Shown piece by piece: positions 17,787 through 27,363 of a stretch of DNA of 64,000 nt; position 1 is the stretch's first letter; every line of letters starts with the position of its first letter. A model generated the notes under the pieces. The model did not search any database. It worked only from the letters and a program-made list of their open reading frames with translations, and had not been told where the DNA came from. A program made the position numbers and the translations under genes. Source of the DNA: Neopararhizobium haloflavum (GTDB taxonomy: Bacteria; Pseudomonadota; Alphaproteobacteria; Rhizobiales; Rhizobiaceae); the NCBI RefSeq assembly GCF_002750855.1, contig NZ_NWUC01000002.1, forward strand, positions 558,001 through 622,000, given 5' to 3'.

Positions 17787-19574
17787 CTACCTCCCGATCG
17801 CGTAGGCCTGCATCAGCCGTGGTGTGGCGGCCGCGCGCAGCAATCCATCCGCATCGCGCTTGGCGGCGGTCAGCCGGCCGACGGTCCACGGCTCGGCGGC
17901 TTTGACCTCGTGTCCCCGCGCGCGCAGGCTGGAGAGCGTCTCAGCGCCGATCGTCTCCTCCACCATTATGTGACCCGGCTGACGCGAACGCGGATAGAAG
18001 GAACTAGGAAAATGCGTCGTATGGAAAAGCGGCAGGTCGATCGCCTCCTGCAGATTGAGTCCGTGGTGGACGTGACGCAGGAAAAAGGCGAGTTGCCACT
18101 GGTCCTGCTGATCGCCGCCAGGCGTGCCGAATGCCATGGCAGGCCGTCCCTCGTGCAGTGCCAGAGAGGGCGTCAGCGTTGTCCGCGGGCGTTTGCCCGG
18201 CGCCAGCGAAGTCGGAAGCCCGTCTTCGAGCCAGAACATCTGGGCGCGCGAATTGAGACAGAAGCCAAGGCCCGGAATCGTTGGCGACGATTGCAGCCAT
18301 CCACCGGACGGTGTGATCGACACCATGTTGCCCTCGCTGTCGATGACGTCGATGTGGACGGTGTCGCCCCGCTTTTCGGACAGATGTGCCATTGTAGGCT
18401 CATAGACGTCCTGCCCGGTCGGGCTGTAGCGCTCCAGGATCGCCATCGCACGGGCGCGTTGATCTTCGAAACCGGCTACCGTTCCGGGGCGAAGATCGCG
18501 GCTGGCCTCGCGGCCGATCAGCTTGCGCCTCTCGTGATTGTAGGTTTCCGAAAGCAGACGATCGAGCGGCACCTCGGCAAAGTCCGGGTCGCCGTAATAG
18601 ACTTCACGGTCGGCATAGGCGAGCTTCATCGCTTCGACGACATGATGGACGAAGTCGGCGCTGTTGGTGCCCATGGCGCCAAGATCGATGCCCTTGAGGA
18701 TCGCCAGTGACTGGAGCAGCACTGGCCCCTGCCCCCAAGGACCCGTCTTGGCAACCGTCCAGCCGTGATAGTCGAGCGTCGTCGGTGCCTCGACCGTCGC
18801 CTGCCAGCTGGCAAGATCATCAGCCGAAAGCACGCCCTTGTGCCGGTGGCCACTGGCATCCATGACTTCGGCCGTCTCCAGGTAAGAGGCGATCTTTTCC
18901 GCCACGAACCCCTTGTAGAAAGCTGCACGGGCCGCCTCGATCTGCTCGTCGCGCCCCTGCCTTGCCTCTGCTTCGGCGACGATGCGCTTCCAGGTTTCGG
19001 CCAACACCGGGTTGCGGACATTCGCGTGCGGTTCCGGCGCCTTGCCGCCAGGCAGCCACGTCTCGAAGGATGACGGCCATTCGGTCTGGAAAAAGTCCGC
19101 CAGACCTGCGATCGTCGCTGCCACGCGGGGCAGCACGGGGTGGCCCTTTTCGGCATAGTGGATGGCTGGTTCAAGCACCGTGCGCAGCGGCAGGCGGCCA
19201 TAATCGCGCAACATCAGCATCCAGCCGTCGAAGGCGCCGGGAATGACGGTCGCCAACAGGCCATCGCCCGGAATGACGTCCAGCCCCTGCCCGCGATAGT
19301 GCTCGATGGTTGCCCCACGCGGCGCCGGCGCCTGCGCACAGATCACTTCGACCTTGTCGTGCTTCCTGGAATAGAGGACAGCCGGCATGTCGCCGCCCGG
19401 CCCGTTCAGGTGCGGCTCCAGCACCTGCAATGTGAGACCGGTGGCCACCGCCGCATCGAATGCGTTGCCGCCCGCCTCCAGCATCTTCATGCCGACGGCC
19501 GACGCGATCCAGTGCGTCGACGCGACGACACCGAATGTTCCGAGGATTTCCGGTCGTGTCGTGAATCTTGTCAT
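17787..19574 (-). CDS. Gamma-glutamyltransferase family protein
   Basis: A 595-residue GGT-family Ntn hydrolase. The N-terminal half shows VVASTHWIASAVGMKMLEAG and GNAFDAAVATGLTLQVLEPH; the likely autocleavage nucleophile is Thr405 in KRGDTVHIDVIDSEGNMVSI. The processed small subunit would begin there. No signal peptide is visible at the ATG at 19574 (MTRFTTRPEI), unlike secreted GGTs, so the enzyme is probably cytoplasmic. Frames upstream of this ATG overlap the permease gene. It sits 16 bases after the last ABC permease gene, suggesting it processes gamma-glutamyl compounds or other amides delivered by that transporter. Confidence 0.88.
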   Translation of the reverse strand: MTRFTTRPEILGTFGVVASTHWIASAVGMKMLEAGGNAFDAAVATGLTLQVLEPHLNGPGGDMPAVLYSRKHDKVEVICAQAPAPRGATIEHYRGQGLDVIPGDGLLATVIPGAFDGWMLMLRDYGRLPLRTVLEPAIHYAEKGHPVLPRVAATIAGLADFFQTEWPSSFETWLPGGKAPEPHANVRNPVLAETWKRIVAEAEARQGRDEQIEAARAAFYKGFVAEKIASYLETAEVMDASGHRHKGVLSADDLASWQATVEAPTTLDYHGWTVAKTGPWGQGPVLLQSLAILKGIDLGAMGTNSADFVHHVVEAMKLAYADREVYYGDPDFAEVPLDRLLSETYNHERRKLIGREASRDLRPGTVAGFEDQRARAMAILERYSPTGQDVYEPTMAHLSEKRGDTVHIDVIDSEGNMVSITPSGGWLQSSPTIPGLGFCLNSRAQMFWLEDGLPTSLAPGKRPRTTLTPSLALHEGRPAMAFGTPGGDQQDQWQLAFFLRHVHHGLNLQEAIDLPLFHTTHFPSSFYPRSRQPGHIMVEETIGAETLSSLRARGHEVKAAEPWTVGRLTAAKRDADGLLRAAATPRLMQAYAIGR

Positions 19575-19590
19575 CTGCGTTCCGTTCCTG

Positions 19591-20463
19591 TCAGTTTTCG
19601 CGCGGGTCGAGCGCATCGCGCAGACCATCGCCTAGAAGGTTGAATCCGATCACGACCATGAAGATCGCGATGCCCGGCCAAAGGGCCATCCAGGGCGCCT
19701 GGCTCAGAAAATTCTTCGCCGTGTTAAGCATCGATCCCCAACTCGGGGACGGCGGCTGCTGACCCAGGCCCAGAAAGGAAAGGCTTGCTTCGGCGATGAT
19801 CGCCGTCGCGACGGTCAAGGTGGCCTGCACGAGAATCGGCGGAAAGACGTTTGGCAGGATATAGCGACGGATGATCTTGCCGTGACTTAGACCAATCGCC
19901 CGGGCGCCCTCGACATAGTCCTCTGTCTTGACGGCAAGAACCTGTCCGCGCGTCAGCCGAATGAAAATCGGCATGGCAGACAGCCCGATGGCGATCATCG
20001 CGTTCGTCAGGCTGGGGCCGAGAAAGGCAGCAAGCGCGATCGCAAGGATCAGGAACGGCATCGCCAGCAAGGCATCGGTCATGCGCTGGATGATCTGGTC
20101 GGTCCAGCCGCCGAAGTAGCCGGAAATCAGACCAAATGGCACGCCGAGCGTGACCGCGATGGCGACCGAAACCACACCGGCCAGAAGCGACGCCTGCGCA
20201 CCCCAGATCATGCGTGAGAAGATGTCGCGGCCGATCTCGTCGGTGCCGAGCCAATGCGCAGCCGAAGGCGGCTGGCGGATCGCGGTCCAACTCGTCGCAT
20301 TCGGATCGGCAATGGGAAGGACCGGAGCAAGCACCGCGATGACAATGAAGAACATGACCATCGCGAAACCGAATATCGCGATCTTGTTCGACTTCAGCTT
20401 CTTCCAGGCGCGGCTTTCCTGTCGGCCCAGCGTTTCGGCGCCGGTTTCGGGGATCACGGTCAT
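19591..20463 (-). CDS. Oligopeptide-type ABC transporter permease (OppC/DppC)
   Basis: A 290-residue permease with about six membrane segments and a cytoplasmic N-terminus. It carries the OppC hallmarks HWLGTDEIGRDIFSRMIWGA near residues 70-90 and the EAA loop VEGARAIGLSHGKIIRRYILPN. The start overlaps the stop of the OppB/DppB-type gene (ATGA). It forms the membrane channel with that protein. Confidence 0.93.
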   Translation of the reverse strand: MTVIPETGAETLGRQESRAWKKLKSNKIAIFGFAMVMFFIVIAVLAPVLPIADPNATSWTAIRQPPSAAHWLGTDEIGRDIFSRMIWGAQASLLAGVVSVAIAVTLGVPFGLISGYFGGWTDQIIQRMTDALLAMPFLILAIALAAFLGPSLTNAMIAIGLSAMPIFIRLTRGQVLAVKTEDYVEGARAIGLSHGKIIRRYILPNVFPPILVQATLTVATAIIAEASLSFLGLGQQPPSPSWGSMLNTAKNFLSQAPWMALWPGIAIFMVVIGFNLLGDGLRDALDPREN

Positions 20464-21407
20464 AGCGCCTGCCTCATGCGGGGATTAAGCAGCACATACA
20501 GCACGTCGGCGACGAGGTTCATCAGGATGAAGCCGATCGCTGTGCAAAGAACGACTCCCTGCACGACGGCATAGTCACGATTGAAGACGGCATCGACGAT
20601 CAATTTCCCGAACCCAGGAATGGTGAATATCTGCTCCGTCAGCACGGCGCCGGCGAGGAGTTCGCCGAAAAGCAGCGCACTCAGCGTGACGATGGGCAGC
20701 ACGGCATTGCGGAAGGTGTGTTTCAGGATGACCGCTTTTTCTGAAAGTCCCTTGGCCCGGGCGGTGCGCACATAATCCGCCTGCAAGACGCCCAGCATGG
20801 CGGAGCGGGTGTGGCGCATCAGGGTGGCGGCAAGCGCGGTGCCGAGCACGAAGGCAGGCATGATCATGGTTTCGAGCGAACGGATGGGGTCGCGGAAGAA
20901 CGGTTCGTAGCCGGACGCCGGCAGCCAGCCGAGATTGACCGACACCAGCAGGATAAGCATGATTCCGAGCCAGAAGTTCGGGATCGAAAGCCCCGAAAGC
21001 GCGACGATATTCGCGACATAGTCGAGCACGGTACCCTTCTTCACTGCCGAGAGTATCCCCATCGGGATGCCGATCGCGAAAGCGAATATCATTGACATGA
21101 TGGCGAGTTGGATCGTGACCGGCAGCTTCGCGGCGATCAGTTGCGTCACCGGCTGGTTGGTCCTCAGCGATATGCCGAGATCGCCCTGAAGCGCGCCGCC
21201 GATCCAATAGAAATACTGATGAATGACCGGGTCGTTCAGCCGGTATTTCTCCCTTAGGTACTCAAGGGTTTCGGGGTTGCGATCCTCGCCGGCCATGGCC
21301 AACACCGGATCGCCGGGCAGGATTTTCTGCAGCGAAAAAACGAAGATCGAAACGATGATCAACGTCGGAATGGCGATCAAAAGCCGGCGGCCGATATAGG
21401 AGAGCAT
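20460..21407 (-). CDS. Oligopeptide-type ABC transporter permease (OppB/DppB)
   Basis: A 315-residue permease beginning MLSYIGRRLLIAIPTLIIVSIFVF, with the family's PGDPVLAMAG segment, a periplasmic loop after the first helix, and the EAA loop YVRTARAKGLSEKAVILKHT. It is separated from the binding-protein gene by 69 bp that contain a strong hairpin with a T-tract, so transcription reaching it from upstream may be partly attenuated. Confidence 0.93.
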   Translation of the reverse strand: MLSYIGRRLLIAIPTLIIVSIFVFSLQKILPGDPVLAMAGEDRNPETLEYLREKYRLNDPVIHQYFYWIGGALQGDLGISLRTNQPVTQLIAAKLPVTIQLAIMSMIFAFAIGIPMGILSAVKKGTVLDYVANIVALSGLSIPNFWLGIMLILLVSVNLGWLPASGYEPFFRDPIRSLETMIMPAFVLGTALAATLMRHTRSAMLGVLQADYVRTARAKGLSEKAVILKHTFRNAVLPIVTLSALLFGELLAGAVLTEQIFTIPGFGKLIVDAVFNRDYAVVQGVVLCTAIGFILMNLVADVLYVLLNPRMRQAL

Positions 21408-21427
21408 GCCCGAGCTCCAATAGGCGG

Positions 21428-21464
21428 AAAAAGCGCCGGGGCGACGATGGTCGTCACCCCGGCG
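21428..21464 (-). terminator. Hairpin plus T-tract between binding-protein and permease genes
   Basis: On the minus strand, CGCCGGGG-t-GACGA, a 3-base loop, TCGTC-g-CCCCGGCG (21464 to 21434), followed by CTTTTT. The structure is a good intrinsic terminator, but the permease genes continue 20 bases further in the same direction. It therefore probably works as an attenuator and 3'-end protector that keeps binding-protein mRNA above permease mRNA. Confidence 0.7.
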
Positions 21465-21476
21465 ACGGATGGACCG

Positions 21477-22985
21477 TTATTCGGCCATTGTCACGTTTTC
21501 CAGGCGGATCATGCCGTCCGGATAGGCGACGAAGCCTTCGATCGTGTTGTCGAGCGCCCAGATCCAACTCGGATGGTAGAGATAGATGATCGGCAAATCC
21601 TCATTGAGGATTGCCTGCGCCTCGGCATAGAGCGCCTTGCGCTCTTCCATCTCGTTAGTCTCGCGCGCGGCGTTGAGCAGGCGGTCGACCTCCTCGTTGC
21701 AGTATTTGGAATCGTTGATGCCGCCCTCGCAGGTGACGAACTGATGGATGTTGCCATCGGGATCGGTCCGGCCGGACCAGCCGACCTGGCTGAGCTGGTA
21801 GTCGCCAGCCGTCTGGGCGGAGAGCATGCTGGCGAATTCGGTCGCTTTCAGGCTCAGATCGAAGCCGGCTTCGGCGACCATAGCCTGAACCATCTGCATC
21901 ATCTGCTGCTGCACCGGATTGTTGGGCACCTGCGCTTCAACCGCCATGCGGTCGACACCGGCTTCCTCCAGAAGGGCGCGGGCGGCTTCGACATCGCGCT
22001 CGGGAACAGGAAAGTCCTGAACATACCAGGGGCTCGACGGCGGGACATGCTGGTTGCCGGGCGACGCGGTGCCCTGGAAGACGACCTCGTTTATGGCGTT
22101 GCGATCGATCGCCAGAGAAAAGGCCTGACGCAGCTTCGCCTCGTTGCCGAAGGGGTTGTCGCCGTTCGGTCCGTTGTCGATGTTGACCGTGATGCCCTGA
22201 TAGCCAAGGCCGACGATGTCCTCATAGATCAGGCTCTCATCCTGCTGCACGGCCGGCGCATCGCTCGGCGCTAGACGCTCCAGCATGTCGAGATCACCGG
22301 CCTGGAGGTTGGCGAGACGTACAGTCGTGTCGGGGATAGGCAGATATGTGACCCTGTCGAAATGGTAGTTGTCCGCATTCCAGTAGTCGGCGAACTTCTC
22401 AAGCACGATGCGATCCTGCTGAACGCGCTCGACGAACTGGTAGGGGCCGGAGCATACCGGGTTGTTGCCGAAATCCAGCCCGGCTTCTTCGGCAGCCGTC
22501 GGAGAAATCATCATGCCGGCACGGTCGGACAGCTGGGCCAGCAAAGTGGCGTCTGGCGCTTCGAGCGTGAAGACCACTTCGTACTCACCGGTCGCCTCCA
22601 CTCCCGTTACCGATGCCAGTTCGCTCTGGCGCCGGCTTTCGGGGAGGTTCTGCGAGCGGTCGATGTTGGCGACCACAGCCTCGGCATTGAACGGCGTACC
22701 ATCGTGGAACGTCGCGCCCTCACGCAACTGCATGGTCAACTGACGTCCATCCTCGGACCAGGACCATTCGGTCGCGAGTTGCGGCACGTATTCGAGGTCC
22801 GGCGTGATGTCGACAAGCTTGTCGCAGAGCGATGTGTAGACGATGCGGCCGACGAAAGTCCGCGACTGGTCAGGGTCAAGCACATCGGGATCTTCCTGAA
22901 GGCCGATCCGTAGATCGACCGCCATTGCCGAACCGGTCAGTGCGGCCGAGGCGAGCAGCGTCGCCATGAGACGTTTCAATGTCAT
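21477..22985 (-). CDS. Oligopeptide-type ABC transporter substrate-binding protein (DppA/GsiB-like)
   Basis: A 502-residue SBP_bac_5 family protein. The signal peptide MTLKRLMATLLASAALTGSA is cleaved about residue 22 (AMA-VDLRIG). The conserved LDPDQSRTFVGRIVYTSLCDKLVDI follows, together with a C-terminal YLYHPSWIWALDN segment. The ATG at 22985 gives this signal peptide. The frame is open further upstream but overlaps an ATPase gene there. It captures peptides, glutathione-like compounds or other solutes for the permease pair; the choice of ligand is not readable. Confidence 0.9.
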   Translation of the reverse strand: MTLKRLMATLLASAALTGSAMAVDLRIGLQEDPDVLDPDQSRTFVGRIVYTSLCDKLVDITPDLEYVPQLATEWSWSEDGRQLTMQLREGATFHDGTPFNAEAVVANIDRSQNLPESRRQSELASVTGVEATGEYEVVFTLEAPDATLLAQLSDRAGMMISPTAAEEAGLDFGNNPVCSGPYQFVERVQQDRIVLEKFADYWNADNYHFDRVTYLPIPDTTVRLANLQAGDLDMLERLAPSDAPAVQQDESLIYEDIVGLGYQGITVNIDNGPNGDNPFGNEAKLRQAFSLAIDRNAINEVVFQGTASPGNQHVPPSSPWYVQDFPVPERDVEAARALLEEAGVDRMAVEAQVPNNPVQQQMMQMVQAMVAEAGFDLSLKATEFASMLSAQTAGDYQLSQVGWSGRTDPDGNIHQFVTCEGGINDSKYCNEEVDRLLNAARETNEMEERKALYAEAQAILNEDLPIIYLYHPSWIWALDNTIEGFVAYPDGMIRLENVTMAE

Positions 22986-23035
22986 CTTGCTAGTTCTCCT
23001 GTCGTTTGCCGTTATCGTTGTCACTCTCGCGCGGT

Positions 23036-24121
23036 TCATCGCCGCGTCTTCCCTCCGCCAGTTTCGCTGAACTGGCGATAAAGCTCGAAACGTCGGATGG
23101 CTGCGTCGCTGCGCGAGGAGGTGTCCACCGCCGAGAAGTCCGGGCGCGGCAGTTCGCGCCAATAGTGGCAGGCAACGCGCCGCCCGCCTCCCGCGTCCTC
23201 GAGCATCGGCTTTTCCTGTGTGCACCGGTCTGCCGCATGGGGGCAGCGGGTGTGGAAACGGCAGCCCGATGGTGGGTTTGCCGGTGACGGAATGTCACCC
23301 GACAACGGCTCGCGGGTCACACGCGCCGCCGGGTCGGGCTTGGGGATCGCCTGCATCAGGGCTTGCGTATAGGGATGAAGCGGCTCGGCGTAGAGCGCAT
23401 CGGTTTCAGCCAGTTCAACGACTTCACCCAGATACATCACCGCGATCCGATCGCTCATGTGCCGAATGACGGCCAGATCGTGTGCGATGATGATCAGCGT
23501 CAAACCGAGTTCCGCCTTAAGGTCCTCGACGAGATTGACGATCTGAGCCTGGACTGACACGTCGAGCGCGGACACCGGCTCGTCGCCGATCAGCAGCTTC
23601 GGCTCCGATGCGAGCGCGCGGGCAATGCCGATGCGCTGGCGTTGGCCACCCGAGAACTCGTGCGGGTATCGGCTGGCATGCTCGGCGCGCAGCCCCACCT
23701 TCTCCAGCAGGTCTGCGACCCTGGCGCGGCGCTCAGCGGACGTCAGGGCCGCGTGAACCTCCAGCGGTTCGCCGACTATCTTTCCGACCGTCATGCGTGG
23801 ATTGAGCGACGAATAGGGATCCTGGAAGACGAACTGCATTTCACCGCGCAGCTGACGCAGAGATGCCGGATCGGCCTCAGTCAGGTTCCGGCCATTATAG
23901 ATGACATCCCCGGCACTGGGCTCGATCAGCCGCAACAACAGCCGGGCGAGTGTCGACTTGCCGCAACCACTCTCTCCGACAATGGCGAATGTCTCGCCTC
24001 GATGCACCGCCAACGATACGCCGTCGACCGCATGGATGGTGGTCTCCTTGCGAAGAAATCCTCCGCCGCTCTTGAAGTGCCGTTTAAGATCGCGGGTCTC
24101 GATGATGGTGTCTGCGCTCAA
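23036..24121 (-). CDS. Oligopeptide-type ABC transporter ATP-binding protein (OppF/DppF)
   Basis: A 361-residue ATPase with Walker [10 protein letters not shown], signature FSGGQRQRIGIARALA, Walker B LLIGDEPVSALDVS, and the C-terminal oligopeptide-transporter domain RCPHAADRCTQEKPML with its Cys residues. The start is taken as the TTG at 24121 overlapping the OppD stop (TTGA). No ATG gives a sensible N-terminus and longer starts run into the OppD gene. The C-terminal 50 residues, rich in Arg/Ser, extend beyond the usual family end. Confidence 0.88.
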   Translation of the reverse strand: MSADTIIETRDLKRHFKSGGGFLRKETTIHAVDGVSLAVHRGETFAIVGESGCGKSTLARLLLRLIEPSAGDVIYNGRNLTEADPASLRQLRGEMQFVFQDPYSSLNPRMTVGKIVGEPLEVHAALTSAERRARVADLLEKVGLRAEHASRYPHEFSGGQRQRIGIARALASEPKLLIGDEPVSALDVSVQAQIVNLVEDLKAELGLTLIIIAHDLAVIRHMSDRIAVMYLGEVVELAETDALYAEPLHPYTQALMQAIPKPDPAARVTREPLSGDIPSPANPPSGCRFHTRCPHAADRCTQEKPMLEDAGGGRRVACHYWRELPRPDFSAVDTSSRSDAAIRRFELYRQFSETGGGKTRR

Positions 24122-25149
24122 GCGGCTTCTCCCCCGACCAGCATTTCGAGCGGTGCCTTGAAACAGGCGAAGCCGTGGCCATCGGCCGTGACTGTGGTTT
24201 CGGGGCGATGAGTCCGGCAATGATCATCGGCAAAGGGACAACGGGTGGCGAAGCGACAACCGGCAGGCATCAAAGCGGGCGGCGGGACCGAACCGGCGAT
24301 CGTCATGAGGCGACCGCGACCGCCCGACAGCGAGGGCATGGAGCCCATCAAGCCAAGCGTATAAGGGTGTTGCGGGTCCGAGAACACCGCCTGCACAGTG
24401 CCCTTTTCGATCACCCGGCCTGCATACATGACGGCAACATCGTCGGCGATTTCACCGACCACGCCAAGGTCATGCGTGATCAGCAGAAGAGCGGCGCCGG
24501 TCTCTTCCTGAAGTTCACGCATCAGGTCGAGGATCTGCGCCTGAATGGTAACGTCGAGCGCCGTCGTCGGCTCGTCGGCGATCAGGAGCGCCGGGTCGTT
24601 GGCCAGAGCCATCGCGATCATCACTCGCTGACGCATCCCGCCGGAGAGTTGATGCGGATAGTCGTCGAGACGCTTCTCCGGGGCCGGAATGCGCACGCGA
24701 CGGAACATCTCCAGAGCGCGCTCGCGCGCCTCGCTCCTGGAACAGCGACGGTGACGCCGAACCGCTTCGGCCACCTGTTCCCCGACCGTGAAGACCGGGT
24801 TCAGCGACGTCATCGGCTCCTGGAAGATCATGGCCATATCGCCGCCGCGCAGCTTCTCCATCTCACGCGTGGAAAGCGCCAAGAGCTCCCGCCCCTTGAA
24901 ACGGACCGCCCCCTTTCTGATCGTGGCGGCCTTGCGTGAGAGAAGGCCCATAGCGGCCAGCGATGTCACGGACTTTCCGCAGCCGCTTTCACCCACGAGG
25001 CACAGGGTCTTTCCCTTCTCGATGGAAAAATCGACGCCATCGATCATGTCGATCGATTGGCCGTGGAACCGGATGGTCAGATCTTCGACAGCGAGAACCG
25101 GCTCAGCCGGCGCGCCGATCGATGCATCAGGCGACGTGTCAGCTTGCAT
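24118..25149 (-). CDS. Oligopeptide-type ABC transporter ATP-binding protein (OppD/DppD)
   Basis: A 343-residue ATPase. Walker [10 protein letters not shown], signature [16 protein letters not shown], Walker [15 protein letters not shown] and the C-terminal oligo_HPY domain with [14 protein letters not shown], which can hold an iron-sulfur cluster in relatives. Its start lies inside the end of the GntR gene (11-base overlap), so it is the first structural gene of the operon after the regulator. Confidence 0.92.
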   Translation of the reverse strand: MQADTSPDASIGAPAEPVLAVEDLTIRFHGQSIDMIDGVDFSIEKGKTLCLVGESGCGKSVTSLAAMGLLSRKAATIRKGAVRFKGRELLALSTREMEKLRGGDMAMIFQEPMTSLNPVFTVGEQVAEAVRRHRRCSRSEARERALEMFRRVRIPAPEKRLDDYPHQLSGGMRQRVMIAMALANDPALLIADEPTTALDVTIQAQILDLMRELQEETGAALLLITHDLGVVGEIADDVAVMYAGRVIEKGTVQAVFSDPQHPYTLGLMGSMPSLSGGRGRLMTIAGSVPPPALMPAGCRFATRCPFADDHCRTHRPETTVTADGHGFACFKAPLEMLVGGEAA

Positions 25150-25852
25150 CGCTCAGACTCTCCAGTGAGGTTTGGCGGATCAGATTGTCGTTGAGCGTCA
25201 TGAGGTGTTCGCGCATGCCGATCCCGGCAGCTACGGGGTCGCGCTTGCCGATCGCTTCGACGATCGCCTCGTGCTGATCGACGTAGGCGCGCATCGCGGC
25301 ATCGCTTCGGGCGCGGGCTCTTATGGTCTGCCAAGCCTGGTTCTGACGCACGCTGTCAACGATATCGAACAGCGTGAGCAGAACACGATTGCCGGCACTG
25401 CGGGCGATCTGGCGGTGCAGCGCACTGTCCCACAACTCGCGCTCGTCGGAATCACCGCTCTCCCTGAGGCGCTGGTTGATGTCACGCATGCGATCCACGG
25501 CGGCCGGCTTGGCCCGCAGCGCGGCAAGCTGCGCCAGTTGCGGTTCGATTCTCAGTCGCGCTTCCATCACCTCCATGAAATCGGTGTCGGCCGCAATCCG
25601 TCCGATCTCGGTCGCCACCGGTTCGGGCCGCGGACCGGCATAGGTTCCCGAACCCTGCTTGCGCCAGACCCGCCCCTCAGCTTCCAGAACCTCCAGCGCG
25701 CGTCGGACAGAGCGACGGCTGATGCCGAATTGGTCCGCCAGCGCCCGCTCGGTCGGAAGACGCCCCTCGCGCCCCGAGAATGCCCGGTTTACCAGCGCCC
25801 TCAGTCGCTCAAGCGCAATACTAGAGTTGTCGACGCCTTCTTGATCGCCCAA
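25139..25852 (-). CDS. GntR-family regulator (FCD/FadR subfamily)
   Basis: A 237-residue regulator with an N-terminal winged helix ([20 protein letters not shown], then [20 protein letters not shown]) and a C-terminal all-helical FCD ligand-binding domain (residues about 80-225). It heads the operon of the ABC transporter, GGT and DUF1028. No ATG fits, and TTG at 25852 is used provisionally. A palindromic region (25874-25890) immediately upstream is the likely autoregulatory operator. Expected behaviour: repression relieved by the imported compound. Confidence 0.85.
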   Translation of the reverse strand: MGDQEGVDNSSIALERLRALVNRAFSGREGRLPTERALADQFGISRRSVRRALEVLEAEGRVWRKQGSGTYAGPRPEPVATEIGRIAADTDFMEVMEARLRIEPQLAQLAALRAKPAAVDRMRDINQRLRESGDSDERELWDSALHRQIARSAGNRVLLTLFDIVDSVRQNQAWQTIRARARSDAAMRAYVDQHEAIVEAIGKRDPVAAGIGMREHLMTLNDNLIRQTSLESLSDAS

Positions 25853-25873
25853 GTGCCGGACCCAATGGTTCGT

Positions 25874-25890
25874 ACCAATTCAAATTTGGT
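25874..25890. promoter_or_regulatory. Operator-like repeat ACCAA-N7-TTGGT before the GntR operon
   Basis: ACCAATTCAAATTTGGT has 5-base inverted ends around a central palindrome CAAATTTG (25881-25888). It lies about 22 bases before the presumed TTG start of the GntR gene. FCD-type GntR regulators often bind TGG/CCA-based palindromes, so autorepression at this site is likely. Confidence 0.5.
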
Positions 25891-25997
25891 CCATTGAAGG
25901 GGCTGCACGTGAACTTGGCAAGAAGAAATTTTCGGCAAGAGCGATGAAGCTTTGTGCAACGCGCGCACAACCGCCGGCATCCAGACGACAGAATGCG

Positions 25998-26026
25998 TCC
26001 CGCTCCGCTGTTTCAGCGGAGCGGGA
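25998..26026. terminator. Strong hairpin downstream of dctM
   Basis: TCCCGCTCCGCTG, loop TTT, CAGCGGAGCGGGA: a 13-base-pair perfect stem. It is 30 bases past the dctM stop (minus strand) and about 145 bases upstream of the GntR start. No strong T-tract on either side, but the stem is very stable and probably ends the dctPQM transcript. The rest of the 203-bp gap holds only the GntR operator region. Confidence 0.6.
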
Positions 26027-26055
26027 GGTTTCTCGTCTTCATGGATCGGCGGCTA

Positions 26056-27363
26056 TTATCGGCCAGTGATGCCCGGGAAGATGATCAACATCGCCAGCGC
26101 CAGAGCCTGAAGCCCGATAAATGGCAACAACGAGCGGAAGATTTCTCCGAGCGAGATATCCTTGGGCGCCACAGACTTCAGGTAGAAGGCGGCCGGCCCG
26201 AAGGGTGGCGAGAGGAATGACATCTGCATGTTCATGCAGAACAGAACGCCGAACCAGACCGGATCGAAGCCGAGTTCCATGACGATCGGCACGAATATCG
26301 GCAGCGTCAGGAGCGCGATGCCCACCCAGTCGAGGAACATGCCGAGGACGAACAGAATGATCATCATGAAGATGAGGACGACATACCGGTTCTCGGAAAT
26401 GCCCGAGATCGCATTGCTGACGAAGTCGATGCCGCCCATCAGGTTGAACACGCCGATCAACGCGCTGGCACCAATGCCGATCCAGACGATCATGCCAACG
26501 GTCGACAGCGTCTGAAGCGCGGCGTTCTTCATGAGGGTCAGAGAGAATTCGCCGCGTACGATTGTCGACAATATGACCCCGAGCACCCCAATCGCCGAGG
26601 CCTCGGTGACGGAAGCGATGCCGCCATAGATTGACCCCAGAACGAATACCACTACGAGGATGGGAAGGATGACGCCCTTGAGCAGCGACAGCTTTTCGCG
26701 CGTCGTCATCTCGTTCGGCTCGGGTATCGGCGCCTTGGACGGGTCGAGGTACGCGCGGATTAGGACATATGCCACATAAAAGCTGGCCAGCATGAAGCCG
26801 GGTATGAAGGCGGCGGTGAACAGCGCCCCGATCGAAACGTTCGCCGTCAGGCCGTAGATGATGAGAACGATCGACGGGGGAACCATGGTGCCCAGCGCCC
26901 CACCGGCGCAGACGACGCCGATGGCAAGGCGCCGATCATACCCGAGCCGCAACATCTGCGGCAACGCGATGAGCCCCAGAAGCACGATCTCGCCACCGAT
27001 GATGCCGCTCATGGCGGCCAGAATGACCGCGACGAATATGGTTTGGATCGCCACCCCGCCACGCAGGCGGCCGCCGATCAGACGCATGGCGTCGAAAAGA
27101 TCGCGCGCTATCCCCGAGCGATCGAGGATGGCCGCCATCAAGACGAACATCGGCACGGAAACGAAAACGAAGGACGAGACGAACGAGTAGACGCGGCTGG
27201 TGATGAGCGGAACCGCCATCGGGCCGAACCAGCCGAGCGCGAAGATAAGTGCGACGAGCAGTGTGACGAAGGCAAGCGGCATGCCGGTGACCAGCAGCGC
27301 CAGCAGCAGGCCGAACATGGCCAGCGTACCGAACTCGATACCAAGTGCGGAAAGATCAAACAT
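26056..27363 (-). CDS. dctM: TRAP transporter large permease (DctM)
   Basis: A 435-residue DctM protein with about 12 spans. Repeated motifs include LDRSGIARDLFDAMRLIGGR, GGEIVLLGLIALPQMLRLGY and VPPSIVLIIYGLTANVS. Its ATG shares a base with the dctQ stop (TAATG). It forms the translocation unit of the second TRAP system in the window, in the hexonate locus with gluconokinase and LacI. Confidence 0.93.
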   Translation of the reverse strand: MFDLSALGIEFGTLAMFGLLLALLVTGMPLAFVTLLVALIFALGWFGPMAVPLITSRVYSFVSSFVFVSVPMFVLMAAILDRSGIARDLFDAMRLIGGRLRGGVAIQTIFVAVILAAMSGIIGGEIVLLGLIALPQMLRLGYDRRLAIGVVCAGGALGTMVPPSIVLIIYGLTANVSIGALFTAAFIPGFMLASFYVAYVLIRAYLDPSKAPIPEPNEMTTREKLSLLKGVILPILVVVFVLGSIYGGIASVTEASAIGVLGVILSTIVRGEFSLTLMKNAALQTLSTVGMIVWIGIGASALIGVFNLMGGIDFVSNAISGISENRYVVLIFMMIILFVLGMFLDWVGIALLTLPIFVPIVMELGFDPVWFGVLFCMNMQMSFLSPPFGPAAFYLKSVAPKDISLGEIFRSLLPFIGLQALALAMLIIFPGITGR

